From: Jaltomata sinuosa
Taxonomy: Eukaryota; Streptophyta; Magnoliopsida; Solanales; Solanaceae
Direction of reading: 5' to 3'
Assembly (NCBI GenBank): GCA_003996215.1
Contig: QJPP01001637.1
Coordinates: forward strand, 431,501-495,500
Length of the DNA: 64,000 nt
In this document: piece by piece, positions 11,301 to 22,075 of the stretch
Layout: each line of letters starts with the position of its first letter
How positions within the stretch are numbered: the first letter of the stretch is position 1
Translations under genes and position numbers: made by a program
The notes under the pieces: model-generated
Database searches by the model: none
The model's input: the letters and a program-made list of their open reading frames with translations, nothing else
What the model was told of the DNA's origin: nothing

Positions 11301-14075
11301 TCATTTGTAGGATGGCTTGTAGAAATTATCACAAGTATTTTTAAAGCTAATAGTTGCTTTTCCCACATAGTGTGAGTAAGTATTGTATGATCCATCCATT
11401 TGCATTGACACTTGTGTCTCTGGTAAGTTTTTAATTAGTTCTATTGGTATTATTCTTTCGTTTATAATACTTCTGGTACATCCTGAGTCTACCAGGGCCA
11501 GTGTCTCTATTTCATAGTTTTGTATTTTTATTCTTGCTAGTATTTTTATGGTGCTCATTTTTTTGTCCTCATTACATATTAAACCTTCAAAGTTTTTGTT
11601 TCTTTGATTTGTATTCATCAATTCTTCTTCTATGATTTTTTCTTTACCTTTTTCTAGCTTTATCAATCTATGTTCTATTTTTTCAATTTTGTCTTCTATG
11701 TTTGATATTCTTATTTCTGTTGATGATTTAATAGGTTCTTTAATATTCATTTGTTCTTTTAGTATTTTTTTTTCTAGAGTTTTTTCTATGCAATTAATAC
11801 ATCCTATGATATAGCAATTTTTACATTTTAATCTTTTGTCTTTACTTGGATACCAATGACATACGTAACATTGGTTACTATCCAATCCTTTTCCTTTTTC
11901 GAAAACATGATCACATTCTATAGCTAGATTGACTAGGTTGTGGTTATCTAATTCTTTTAGATCTAGTTTTTCTAATCCTATTTCGTTTATTAACTCTTCT
12001 TGTTCTGAGTCTGAAGAATTGTGTTTTTGTTCTTCATTTGGGTCTACACTAACTACTGAATATATACTTTCACTATCCGACATGTATTCGTCTACATTTA
12101 TTAAAGTTTCATTAAATTCGTCTATTAGTTGTGCATTTCTTGTTCTACTATTATTTCTTTTAGGACAAGTATTGGCTAAATGATCTATGCTTCCACATGT
12201 AAAGCATTCTAGTCTATTTTTATAATTTCTTTTCCCATCAAATTTTCTTATATGTCTATTTTTATCTAAGTATGGCTTTTTTGCAATTGATTTTCTTAAA
12301 TAATATTTCTTGGGATAAAAAGTTCTTTTATTTTTCTTATATTTTTTCTGTCGTGGGGCTTTATCGTAACTTTGTGTAGTGTAAATACTCTTACAAAAAC
12401 TTGTCTCACTTTGTTTTAATTGCTTTTGTATTTGTATATTAGTGCATTTTTCTTGTAATATCCACATTACGTGCTGAGTTCTTTGACCTATGGTCCATTT
12501 TGTTTGTGGGTTTTGTATTACTCCATCTCGTTTGTTCCATCTTTCTTCTATTTCCCTGCCTAAGGCTCCGGGAAGTTTATTAAAAAGTTTATTTCCTAAT
12601 GTTTGGTCAAAAGTATTTCCACTAATTGTGCAATAATAATAATATTCATTTAAAAATTCTTTTATTTGGATCCAACTACCTATACTTAATTGTTCTAATT
12701 TTATTAGCGCGTTTCTTTGAAGTGCTATTAATCCGCTATTCGGGTCTTCTCCTGTTATTAAACAGTGTATTTTATTTGCGAAATTATAAGGATTTGCTCC
12801 CATGTCTACTAATCCTTGGAATTCCTCTGGGAATTCTAATTTATAGGCTTCCCATACTCCCTTTGCAGATTCCCCTAAAAAAGTTTCCATGTATCTATAC
12901 ATGGCTTCTGCATCTGCCTCTTGGTTAGATTGTATGTAGTCTGCTACTATTATTCCTTTCCATATGTCTAATACCGAATTCCACAGTTGTGGATCGTGTG
13001 CCGCTATATTTAATATTTTTTCTTTATTGCCTCCTTCTTGGAGTCTAATAGGTTCCTCTATTGGCATTCTTCTTCCTATTGGTCTTATACTTTCTGTATT
13101 TTCATTCGGGGTTATTCTATATACTCTATGTCTTGGCAAATTTCCTGAAGTATAATTATCTATTCTATTCATAGAGGTTGTTTTTTGGAAAGGGCTTGCA
13201 CTGCTAGATGCACTTTCCATTAATTCTTTCTGACTTATTACTGTGTCATTTTCACTTTCTTCATCATATTGTCTTTGAAAATTGTTTGTCGACCAAATGG
13301 AATTTTTGTATCCATTGTTGTCTGTTCTTAATTCACATTTTTTAAAATGTTCTTTCATTTTTATTAAATCTAAACTTCCAGTTTGACATGCTTTGCATCT
13401 AAAAGTCTGATCTGTATTTTTTTTATACATTTCTTCTGCTTTTAAGATTACTTTGTCTACTTCAAATTCTTCTTCTAGTATTAATTCTATATTCATATGT
13501 TCACTATCCTCTATTTCTTCATCGACTTCTTTTTGACATATGTATTTATAGTCTGTAAATCTAATAGAAGTGTGTCCTTTATTATTTGTGTACATTATGA
13601 GATCGTTAGGTTTTAAGGTTTCTTTTTTATTAAAATTCTCTAAGTTCCATTCTAATCCTGCATATTCTTCGGGGTCTATTCTTAAGGGCTTCATTAATTT
13701 TATTCCCTTATTTCCCATCAAGCTTACTACGTCTTCTACTTTTAGTTTAAACTTAGTACTACTATTAGTAGCTATTTTTCCTATAAATCCTACACATGCT
13801 AGAAGATTATGTCCGTTATTCATATCTTCGTATCCCTTAGTTTGAATTCCTATTTTTATGTGTCTACCAAATTCTAATGAGTTTATTAAATAGTCTGGGC
13901 TGCAATAGAAAATTCCTCCATTGTTGGACATGTCTACTTCTGTGAGTCCTATTATTGATTTCTTAGAGTCTGCCCATCTATCATCGTATAAAGTTATTAG
14001 AACCTTTGTACCTAGGTTTTTCCTAGTTAGTCCTTTTAATCCTATTATGATTAGTCCCATGTGCATGAGATTCAT
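11301..14075 (-). pseudogene. Caulimovirid movement protein - coat protein - protease polyprotein, 3'-truncated
   Basis: A 924-codon open frame. Residues about 1-165 are a 30K-type movement protein (VLITLYDDRW, SIIGLTEVDM, YCSPDYLINS, LLACVGFIG), closest in look to badna- and tungrovirus-type proteins. Residues about 340-620 are the coat protein: a helical core, a Lys/Arg/Tyr-rich stretch, then a CCHC knuckle (CFTCGSIDHLANTC) at about 623-636. A second Cys cluster (CYVC, CKNC, CINC) lies at about 735-765. At about 860 the retroviral-type aspartic protease begins (ALVDSGCTRSIINE). The frame then stops within about 60 residues, at the junction with the inverted promoter segment, so protease is incomplete and RT/RNase H are missing. 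In the virus the parts would move it between cells, encapsidate it and process the polyprotein. A long undamaged frame suggests a fairly recent integration compared with the LTR elements around it. Confidence 0.9.
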
Positions 14076-14082
14076 GTTAGAT

Positions 14083-14424
14083 TTAGTTATTTTCTTTTAA
14101 AGATTCTTTACTTATTAAATTTATACTACTAGTATTTTTTCCTATGACACATAATTGTTCTTCTCTATAATGTCTATATAGCTGAGCTTTGTTTGAAAAA
14201 ATTCCTGTATTATAGAGTATTTTTGGATTTAACAAATTTAACCTATTGTTCTGGAAAATTTGTATATCTTTGTCTACATCTATTATTTCGTCTAACTGTT
14301 GTTTAGTATCTTTTTTTGGAGCATTCATAATTTTTGCTAATAGATTATTTCCTAAACTGTCTTGTGAGAAACTTGGTCTTGGTCTTTCTGTGATGGTTCT
14401 AGACCTACCTGAGAAAAGTTCCAT
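14083..14424 (-). CDS. Caulimovirid ORF before the movement protein
   Basis: A 113-codon frame starting MELFSGRSRTITERPRP that ends 7 bases before the movement protein frame and overlaps the preceding frame by 73 bases. The stretch LYRHYREEQLCVIGKN resembles the segment just upstream of the movement domain in badnavirus-like polyproteins. It may therefore be the N-terminal part of the large polyprotein, separated by a frameshift, or a distinct small gene. I cannot decide between these without an alignment. Confidence 0.55.
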   Translation of the reverse strand: MELFSGRSRTITERPRPSFSQDSLGNNLLAKIMNAPKKDTKQQLDEIIDVDKDIQIFQNNRLNLLNPKILYNTGIFSNKAQLYRHYREEQLCVIGKNTSSINLISKESLKENN

Positions 14425-14711
14425 GGCTGTTTCTTTTTAATTATTTTTGCTTTTTCTTTTTGTGGAGTTAATTCTACCTTCTTTAATTGTTCTACTAATT
14501 CGTCTATATTTTTATCTAAACTGGGTTGTTTATCTTTTAGAAGTTTTTCTAGATTTTTATTTATTTCTAATAAAAGAAGTATAATTGTATTATTTTGTTT
14601 TATTATTATTTGATCTGTTCTTCCTGGGGGCAGATAGTCTGATAATCCTTCTGGACTAGGTTGGATTTCTTCTGATTTCTTTAAGATTTTTTGGTATATA
14701 AGGTCGTTCAT
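14352..14711 (-). CDS. Caulimovirid small coiled-coil ORF
   Basis: A 119-codon frame starting MNDLIYQKILKKSEEIQ. It starts 4 bases after the stop of the upstream frame and overlaps the next gene, the tight packing usual for polycistronic caulimovirid RNA. The middle is a heptad-like Leu/Ile/Lys helix (LLLEINKNLEKLLKDKQ) and the end is Lys/Gln/Pro-rich with KKKQPW, like the nucleic-acid-binding tails of badnavirus P2-type virion-associated proteins. That comparison is by composition only. Confidence 0.55.
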   Translation of the reverse strand: MNDLIYQKILKKSEEIQPSPEGLSDYLPPGRTDQIIIKQNNTIILLLLEINKNLEKLLKDKQPSLDKNIDELVEQLKKVELTPQKEKAKIIKKKQPWNFSQVGLEPSQKDQDQVSHKTV

Positions 14712-14714
14712 GAA

Positions 14715-15011
14715 CTAAGACAGGGTTATTGCCCTTAGTTGTTCTATTTCTTTTTTTAAATCTTTTATATCTTTTTCTAGATTATAATTACTTTCTGTCG
14801 GGATAGTTTCTTTATTTATTAAGTCTTTTAACTTTCTTTCTATTTCTAATTGTTGCTTTTTTATAAATTCTAAGTTTGAATCTAACCTTTCTAATAACTT
14901 GTTACTTGTTTCTTGCAGCTTTTCAATAGTTTTTATTGTTTTTATTATTTCTGATATATCTTTTTGAACAGTTTCACCTAGATTTATTATTAAATCTGTA
15001 ATAGTAACAAG
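14715..15011 (-). pseudogene. Caulimovirid coiled-coil ORF, 5'-truncated at TA repeat
   Basis: About 98 viral codons of a strongly coiled-coil protein (QKDISEIIKTIKTIEKLQE and similar heptads) remain. Upstream the frame continues into a TA-rich microsatellite that encodes only Tyr/Ile/Val repeats, so the viral start codon is lost. Position and helical nature fit the virion-associated or ORF1/2-type proteins of caulimovirids; the exact identity is open. Confidence 0.55.
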
Positions 15012-15117
15012 TGTATATATATATATATGTATATATATATATGTATATATATATATATGTATATATATATACATGTATATATATATATATGTATATATAT
15101 ATACATATATATATACC
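15011..15117. repeat. TA-rich microsatellite at the viral block edge
   Basis: Runs of (TA)n with interspersed TATG and TACATG units. It directly abuts viral coding sequence. Endogenous pararetroviruses of Solanaceae are often found next to AT-dinucleotide repeats. Confidence 0.85.
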
Positions 15118-15199
15118 AGTGTTGGCATACGTACATTCGTATATACATGCACATGGATTATGGTATGTTTTGAAGGAAAAATATTGATTTTCAACCTTT

Positions 15200-16256
15200 A
15201 AAGCCAAAATGTTCCATCTTTTACTGATTGGAGCTCCGAGGGGAGTGCACTGCTTTCATTACTGATTTGTGGCTTTAAAGAGGAAGTTACACCATCTTAC
15301 TATAATATTTGTATTATCAAGGGGTTTGTATCATCTTTTACTAGCTTTTGATTTGGAAAGATTGTAATAACTTTACCCTCAGTCCGAGAGATATGTCTAG
15401 ACATTTTCTCTATTTACTTTTCTATTGAAGTGCATGAGGCACGATTCTGAGTAGCCCGTGCTGGCTCCGAGTTTTACTTTTTTACATCTGTTGAAGCACC
15501 TAAGGTACAATTCTGAGTGGCCTGTGAGATGACTCCGGGTTTTACTTTTCATTGTTCATTGTATTGGCCGTATATTGCATTACATCATCACACACAGCAC
15601 TGCATTCTTCTTGTATACTTGTATATATATACATTGTGTATTATTATTATTATTATCTTCACTTTACTCATGTACTTTTGTTATTTCTATGTTAGTCTTT
15701 GATAGATAGTTTCCTTTTATATATTTTATATTATATGTTATCTTCTGAGCTCGATCAGCTTATGATGCCTACTGAGTACCCTGTATTTTGATACTTATAC
15801 TACCCTTCTATATCTTTTCTAATGCAGCGCCCGGTATGAGTCACCCTCGCTGATCCCCTGATTATTTGTGGACCTTTGCCGATCGGATTGTGGTGAGATC
15901 TTGGCGTTCGAAGTCTTACTTCCTTAATTTTTGTATCTACTGTCTATATTTTGTATTTACTAGATAGTTATATTTTGTATAGCCTTACTCTCATACTTTT
16001 AGAGTCTCTTGTACTAGTGACACCTGGTCTAAGGATGGTATCTTATGAATATTGTCTTTCTTTCATTTCTTATAGGCCTATGTAGTATATTTTGTACCTG
16101 TTATGTATCTATCTATATATGGTGGCCCGTTTATCTCATTTTCCGCTTCCCGTACTATTTATACTAGTCTTTACTTTTAGTATTTTTATTGGATTTTGTC
16201 TTACATACTAGAGGGTTATAGTAGGTTCCATCATGGCTCAATTTTGGATTGTGACA
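15200..16256 (+). repeat. Gypsy LTR remnant, plus strand
   Basis: This ends in TTGTGACA at 16256 with a primer binding site three bases later, so it is the 3' part of a 5' LTR. It contains the paired phrases CGATTCTGAGTAGCCCGTG and CAATTCTGAGTGGCCTGTG near 15440 and 15510, a feature of Del-like LTRs. The left end is not resolved and may be near 15120-15200 beside the microsatellite. Confidence 0.7.
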
Positions 16257-16259
16257 ACA

Positions 16260-16271
16260 TGGTATCAAAGC
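16260..16271 (+). other. tRNA-Met primer binding site (one mismatch)
   Basis: TGGTATCAAAGC, one base different from TGGTATCAGAGC, three bases after the LTR end. The following leader (16272-16463) shows no reading frame. Confidence 0.75.
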
Positions 16272-16463
16272 TTTAGGTTCACCAGTCTTACCAGTACAAA
16301 AGCAAGTGCCTACGAGAGTCTCTCGGATCGATATAAAGATGTCTGTATCATATTTTTGGGAGTCTATAGGTCATTCTTAGGAAAATTCCACCTTTTTATT
16401 TCCTTATCATGCGTTCTTGACTCTATAAACTTCTGAATTTTGTTTGTTTCATTCTTTCTCAGA

Positions 16464-17290
16464 TGGTTCGGGCGAAATTGTCAGCAGGTGAAGGTGAGGC
16501 TCTTGCGCTTATAGCTAGGGCCCTAGTTAAGGTTTGGGGTAGAGGTTGAGGTAGGACACGAGCTACGGTGCCAGTTTGATGCTAGGATAGGGCACCATCA
16601 CCTGAGCTAGAGATTGAGATTGAGGATTTACAGCATCAGCCGAAGGGTGTAGGGCTATCCCATCCTCCAACAGGATTTGTAGCCATGCCAATTCTCTAAG
16701 ATACCATGGTTAGGATCCTCAACTTTTTGGAGGGTATATCAGAGGCAGGGACTTTGCTTGGCACTCCGAGTGGTTCTCAAGTTAGAGATAAAGAACAAAC
16801 ATCATCCCAGGAAGTGGTACAGGGTGTTCAGGGTTCAAAAGTATAGCCTTCTTTTTTGGCTCCCTATCTAGAGGTATTTCCAGTGCCAGTCATTACTCAG
16901 CCTATCACAGCTGGCCAATTATGTCTTTTGAAGAGCAGAAAATGCTAGGTCAGTTTATTAGGTTGGGTCCTCTAAGGTTTTGAAGTTCTCTAGGAGAGGA
17001 TGCTCATTAGTTTCCAGTGAGTTGTAAGGAGACGTTGCATAACCTCGGCCTAGTGGAGTCGCACGGGGTAAATTACACCACTTTTCATATGGAGGGGTCA
17101 GCTAAGTAGTGGTGGAGAGCTTACCTTGAGTGCAGACTAGCAGGGTCATATCTGATGACTCAGGCTCAATTTTTTTAGGCTTTCTTGGAGAAGTATGTAC
17201 CTTCCAGCATGAGAGAAAGGTTGAGGGATGAGTTCATGAACCTTCAGCAGGGTTCTATTTTAGTTTGAAAGTATGAGGCTTTGTGATATT
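16464..17290 (+). pseudogene. Del-like gag, heavily decayed
   Basis: Starts MVRAKLSAGEGEALAL, the N-terminus typical of Del-type gag (compare MVRTKSSASR at 5453). Many stops interrupt it, but recognisable gag pieces follow, including FLEKYVPSSMRERLRDEFMN near 17180-17240 and LQQGSIL just after. The sequence breaks near 17290 and a different LTR begins, so no pol follows. It is older than the element at 1-8761, judging by its state. Confidence 0.8.
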
Positions 17291-17899
17291 CATGGACTTA
17301 TATGAGTTTGTTATGGACTTGATTGGCTTAACTTGAGGTAATTATATGTTGACTGAATTACTTGCTAAGTGTTGAATTCCATTTTACTTGTTATTTGATT
17401 TAACTATATATTTTTTTCTAAATTGGGTCGACCAATGATACCAACCATTACATAGTGTTTTGTACTAATACTACCATGTACTCTTCTGTTGTTGAGTGCA
17501 GACCGTGTTCTAGAGGCTCAGATATGACCTCATCTCTAGTCCAGACAGTTGATTTTGATCCAAGGGTGAGCACTACATCTTTGGGCTGCCATGGATCTTC
17601 ACTTGGGTCATTGTCCTTCCTTCGAATGATAAAACTCTCTTTATTTTGTTTAGTTTGAACATCTTAGATATGTTTGGTTTTGTTAGAGTTCTTGTACACG
17701 ACTTCGTATCTCGGGGAATGTAATAAGTAGTTGAATGTTTCCACACTTTTATCACTAGTTTTCAACTATTATCATTATTGAGTTGTTTTATTATTATCTT
17801 GTCTAAAATGATTAAATGATTGGGGTAAGAATCAGGTTAGATGGTTCTCCCACTGGAGGGTTAGCGTGGGTTCCACTCACAGTCATTTGGGTAATGACA
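17290..17899 (+). repeat. Second gypsy LTR remnant with primer site, plus strand
   Basis: Ends GGGTAATGACA at 17899, followed by TTGTATCAGAGC at 17904-17915, a one-mismatch initiator tRNA-Met primer site. The 3' half resembles the end of Del-like LTRs. A leader with a CTTTCTTTCGTTCC stretch follows and ends at an ATG at 18118, the place of the gag start, where the sequence changes to unrelated DNA. Confidence 0.7.
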
Positions 17900-18125
17900 A
17901 AGTTTGTATCAGAGCCCTAGGTTTGTCGATCTCATCATACAAGAACATGTCCAGTAGAGCCTCATGGAACGGTATAGAGATGTCTATACTACTCTTCGAG
18001 AGGCTACAAGGCACTAGGACAACTCAATTTCTTCTTTCTTTCGTTCCATTTGTAAATTCCAATTGGTATTTGGCAATCCAAATTGGTATCCAACTCTTTC
18101 CATTCTTTCTCTCACCAGATGGTGA

Positions 18126-18780
18126 TGTTGACACCCAATTTTTACCCTTCACATTACGAATTAATTTTGAGCTTTTTCAGTTTTAAACGACTTTGAAATA
18201 ATTGTTTTGTCAAAGTAAATATTTTCCAAATCAATTTCTATAGTAGTTTTTAAGTAAGAATCTATACTTTTCGTATTTAATTATGTGGAATTATATAGGT
18301 TTTACTTAAATTATTTTCATGAGAAAATCGTGTTTTAATTGACAATGCTTTATTTTTCTCAAAATTAATTTAAAATTTGAGGTTAATTAAATAGCTCCGT
18401 GGACCATTCGTCGGGCCTGATAGGAGGTGGTATCACACCCTTCTCAAAGGAACATTAGTCGAAATATTATGTTTTGAACGAATGATTATTTCACTTTGTT
18501 CTTAATTAAATAAGCTCAAATAATTAATTTTCATAGGTTCATCTATTTCAATTGTGGACAAATTTTATTTAAACTTATTCAATTTGGCTAAAATCTGGCC
18601 ATATTTTGCAAAATATGGCCATCAATTAAACACCCTTATAACACCCTCATCGGCCAAACTTTTGGCCCAACAACTTCCAATCCGCCTCAGCCCATTTCTT
18701 TTTCCCCCAAGACCCGGTCCAACCCACCTAAACTAACCCATAAACTCCTATTTCCTTCTTCTCTCATTCGCAGATGACCA
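18126..18780. other. Unassigned stretch, possible start of another LTR
   Basis: From TGTTGACACCCAATTTTT at about 18126 the sequence changes character from the gypsy leader. A TGTTGACACC start is seen in some plant LTRs, but no matching end, primer site or ORF is visible. The 3' part is pyrimidine-rich. The hAT element begins at 18781. Confidence 0.3.
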
Positions 18781-18805
18781 AAACTAAGAGTGGCCGCCGG
18801 ACCGG
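18781..18805 (+). repeat. Left terminal inverted repeat of hAT element
   Basis: The 25 bases are the exact reverse complement of 22810-22834. The first bases are AAACTAAGAGTGGCCGCC. Confidence 0.9.
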
Positions 18806-18998
18806 TATGGACCGGTACCATTCCGGTCCATTCCGGTACCGGTACCGGTCCATACCGGTCCGGTACGTACCGGAATGGGAATGGACCGGTACCGGTACCG
18901 GAATGGACCGGAATTACCGATCCATACCGGCAAACCGATACCGGTTTGTACCGGTACCGTACCGGTTCCGGTCCGGTCTGGTCCGGTCAACCGGTCAA
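18798..18998. repeat. Left ACCGGT subterminal array
   Basis: Some 200 bases made mostly of overlapping CCGGTACCGGT, CCATTCCGGT and CCATACCGGT units, which are locally palindromic. A T run follows, then a pair of AACGGCTATTT phrases at 19039-19072 and a C-rich stretch. Subterminal motif arrays are known transposase binding sites in hAT elements such as Ac; that role here is inferred. Confidence 0.85.
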
Positions 18999-19490
18999 TG
19001 AATTTTTTTTTTTTTTTTTTAAACGTTTTAAGCCGTTGGGTAACGGCTATTTCAGCCACCCAACGGCTATTTTAGCCCCCCTCACCCCCACCCCCCACCC
19101 CCCAGCACCCCCTAGCCCCCCCAGCACCCCCTAGCACCCCCCCTACAGCCCCCCTCCTATTTTTTCATTATAAATACCCCTTCCCCTTTTAATTTTTATT
19201 CATCCATTCAACTCTCATTCTCTCTCAATTTTCATCTCTTAATATTTACAAATTCTATAATTATTCTTATTATTTTGCAAGTGAAGTATAATTTGGTGAA
19301 TTTTGGAGGAGCAATCTTTTTCAAATTTCAGTTATAATCGTCTGTTTTTACAGCAGACGTTGGTATATTCGTTCCACTCTTTAATTTTTTAATTTTTATT
19401 CTTGTTTATTAGTTGTGAATTTGTGATTTTGTGATTTGTGAACTTGTAATTTATTTATTTTAATTTGCTAATTTTATATTTTATTATATT

Positions 19491-21957
19491 ATGGATCCAT
19501 CTCAAAAAAAATCCGGTAAAAAAGGTATTATTTCAAGAACAAAAAGTTATGTGAAGGGTAAAATAGGTAGTGGTTCTTCTAGTTCTTCTCTCCGCCCTGC
19601 TCTTCCTCAAGTTAGATTTAATACAGATGAATTTACGCATGTTAATGAAACTAATTTTCCATTTACTACGGATGACCCTATTCCCAACGAAGCTTATGAA
19701 AGAATGTATAATGATTTAGAAGATGAATTAAATGAAGAAGTAGAAATGCATGAGGATGATGATTTAGAAGAAACTGATACACCGACTAGTCCCTTTATTG
19801 CCCCCGCCCCCACTATTCCCCAAGCTCCAACTCAGGATAATCCTCAAGTTAGAGCTGATCTTCCCCCTATTGCTCCAGTGAGGGGTAAGACCAAACCACA
19901 ACGTCTTTTAAAATCAGCTGTGTGGAAATTTTGTTTTTTAAATGAAGAAAAAACTGTGTCTACGTGTCCTATTTGTAAACAAAGTTGGAAATATGTATCT
20001 GGTGCTAGTGGAGGTTCGACTGGGGGGTTAAAAACTCATTTGCTTAAGAAACATCCGAGAGAGTGGCAAGCATATCTAGCTAGTCAAGGTGATGCTGGCT
20101 CTAGCGTTGGACCTTCTGTTGGCGGGTCAAACATGATTCAAACTTCACTAAATCCTTCAAACCCTGCTGGTCATGTTTCACAACGGCCCTATAATAGGGA
20201 CCGTGATCGTGAAAATTTTGCTAAAATGGTTGTTGTTTGTGGTTTGCCTTTTAATTTTGGAGAACATGATGGTTTTATAAGATATATTCGGGATACATTT
20301 TATCCCAGTTTTGAAGGTATTACAAGAAGCATGGTAAAAAGAGATATTTTTGAATTTTATGAAAAACATATGCAATATCTTCGTAAATATTTTTATATGA
20401 TGGATTGTAGGGCTTCTATTACCACTGATATGGGTCGTAGTCCTAACGGATTTGATTATTTAACTGTTACTGCACATTGGATTGATTATAAATGGATAAT
20501 GCAAAAAAGAATTATCGCTTATAAAATTTGTGAACACAAAAAAACTGGTACTTATATTGCTTCAAGTGTGTTAAAAATTTTACAACATTTTTATCTTACT
20601 GATAAAGTGATTAGTATTACTTTAGATAATGCTTCTGCTAATTTAAATGCTATGACTATGCTAGAAACTAGACTTTGTCCAATTAGTAAATATGCTTTTC
20701 ATATCAAATGTGGTGCACATATATTAAATTTAGTTGTGAAAGATGGTATTAGGGTATTTGATAGTTGTATTGATAAAGTTGAAAATGCAATTTTTTGGAT
20801 TTTTCATATGAATAATAATAGTAGAATTCAACAATATAAAGATTTTTGTAAATTGTGTGAAGTTCCATTTAGAAAAGTTCCAAAACATGTTAAAACTAGA
20901 TGGAATTCTTTTTATGAAATGCTTGAAGTTGCTTATAAGTATAAAAAACCTATTACTATGATGTTTAATAGTCATAATGCTTATCCTGATTATAAACTTG
21001 CGGACAGTGATTGGGATGCAGTAGAAGCACTTAAAGTCTTTTTAAAATCATTTTTTGATGCTACCAAAAATTTTTCTGGAACATATTATCCTACTATTAG
21101 TGAAATTTTAATACATATTTGGAATATTTCATGCATTTTTGCTATCTATAAACAAAATTCATATTTTAAAGATTCTATTGAAGCTATGATTAAAAAATTT
21201 AAAAAAATATTTTTTTCCTATTCCACAAATTTATTTAACTGCAATTCTTTTTAACCCGGAATATAAAGAAGTTGGTGCAAAAGGTTTAGTTAGAGAAATT
21301 TATACTAATTTAGATATTTCACCACAAGAAACACCGGATTTAATAACATGTCAAGATAGTATTAAAATTTTGGCTAAGGAAATGTATGACAAATATACTG
21401 TGACCTTAGAAAATCTTGATCATGCCCCTCAAACTTCTACGTCGAGATCAGGTGTCCATGGTAAAGCAAGATCACAACTTGGTCTTGATTTTTCTAATAA
21501 GTGTGAATTTTCTAAGTATCTTGAACAGAGTGTTGATAATATTCCAACTACGGATGGCATACCACAGCTATTGGATTGGTGAAAATCTCGTGAAGAACAC
21601 TTTCCAAAACTTAGCAAGATGGTGAGAGACGTGCTAGTTATTCAAGGATCATCAGTTGCTTCGGAGCAAGCTTTCAGCGCGGCAAGATTTCAAATTGGAG
21701 ACCATAGATATTCCTTGGCAGAAGACAGTTTGGAGGTATCGGTGTTGTTTAGAGATTGGATCAACGCCGAGCGAAGAAACGTTGGAAGACCAAAGTTGCA
21801 AAAAGTAGCAGAACAAGCCATAGATAACCTCATTGGATTTGATAGTGATGATGGCGCTGAACTTGAAGATCGTCAAGCAGCTTTACCAGGAATTGAGGTT
21901 GAAGAAGCTGAAACTTTACAAAGTTTAGAAGATAAATTTATAAATCTATACAACTAT
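19491..21957 (+). pseudogene. hAT transposase with BED zinc finger, one frameshift and one stop
   Basis: The first 587 codons run from 19491. An acidic Pro-rich N-terminus precedes a BED-type finger at residues about 140-200 (VWKFCF, CPICKQSW, LKTHLLKKHP). The catalytic RNase H-like region follows, with ITTDMGRSPNGFDYLTVTAHWI near residue 305, ITLDNASANLN near 375, and CGAHILNLVVKDG near 405. A frameshift in a T run near 21211-21217 ends the frame; homologous sequence resumes in another frame (AILFNPEYKE). In the next part a TGA at 21580-21582 replaces the second Trp of the usual LLDWW motif. The hAT C-terminal dimerisation domain follows (DVLVIQGSSVASEQAFSAAR). The protein would bind the element ends and cut and paste them. 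Only two lesions break it, so it is fairly young. Confidence 0.93.
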
Positions 21958-21973
21958 TAGTATTACATTCGAG

Positions 21974-22075
21974 GCTTAGTTGAAACAGAACCCTTCCTAG
22001 AAGGTGGCTGCGTAAATTAGGCGCGCTTAGTTGAAACAGAACCCTTCCTAGAAGGTGGCTGCGTAAATTAGGCGC
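21974..22075. repeat. 51-bp tandem duplication in hAT 3' UTR
   Basis: Two copies of a 51-base unit (starting GCTTAGTTGAAACAGAACCC) at 21974-22024 and 22025-22075, immediately after the transposase stop. The copies look identical by eye. Confidence 0.9.

Larger units (their letters stand above)
8762..15011. mobile_element. Endogenous caulimovirid (plant pararetrovirus) copy, rearranged and deleted
   Basis: This is a block of viral genes of family Caulimoviridae. Minus-strand parts are 8762 to about 9660 (two short frames flanking a tRNA-Met primer binding site) and about 11340-15011 (small ORFs, then movement protein, coat protein and protease). Between them a plus-strand segment of about 1.7 kb holds the transactivator and the pregenomic RNA promoter. 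All genes of such viruses lie on one strand, so the middle segment is inverted. The reverse transcriptase and RNase H parts are absent. The block ends in TA-rich repeats at one side and in the LTR of a later Del insertion at the other. The genus cannot be fixed by eye: the movement-coat polyprotein resembles badnaviruses, but those lack a transactivator. Confidence 0.9.

Noticed and set aside
14974..15207. Tyr/Ile-rich frame in the TA repeat
   Set aside because: It is simple-sequence translation, not a membrane protein.
18784..19134. Frames over the ACCGGT array
   Set aside because: They consist of Thr/Gly/Tyr/Arg/Pro repeats on both strands produced by the array itself.
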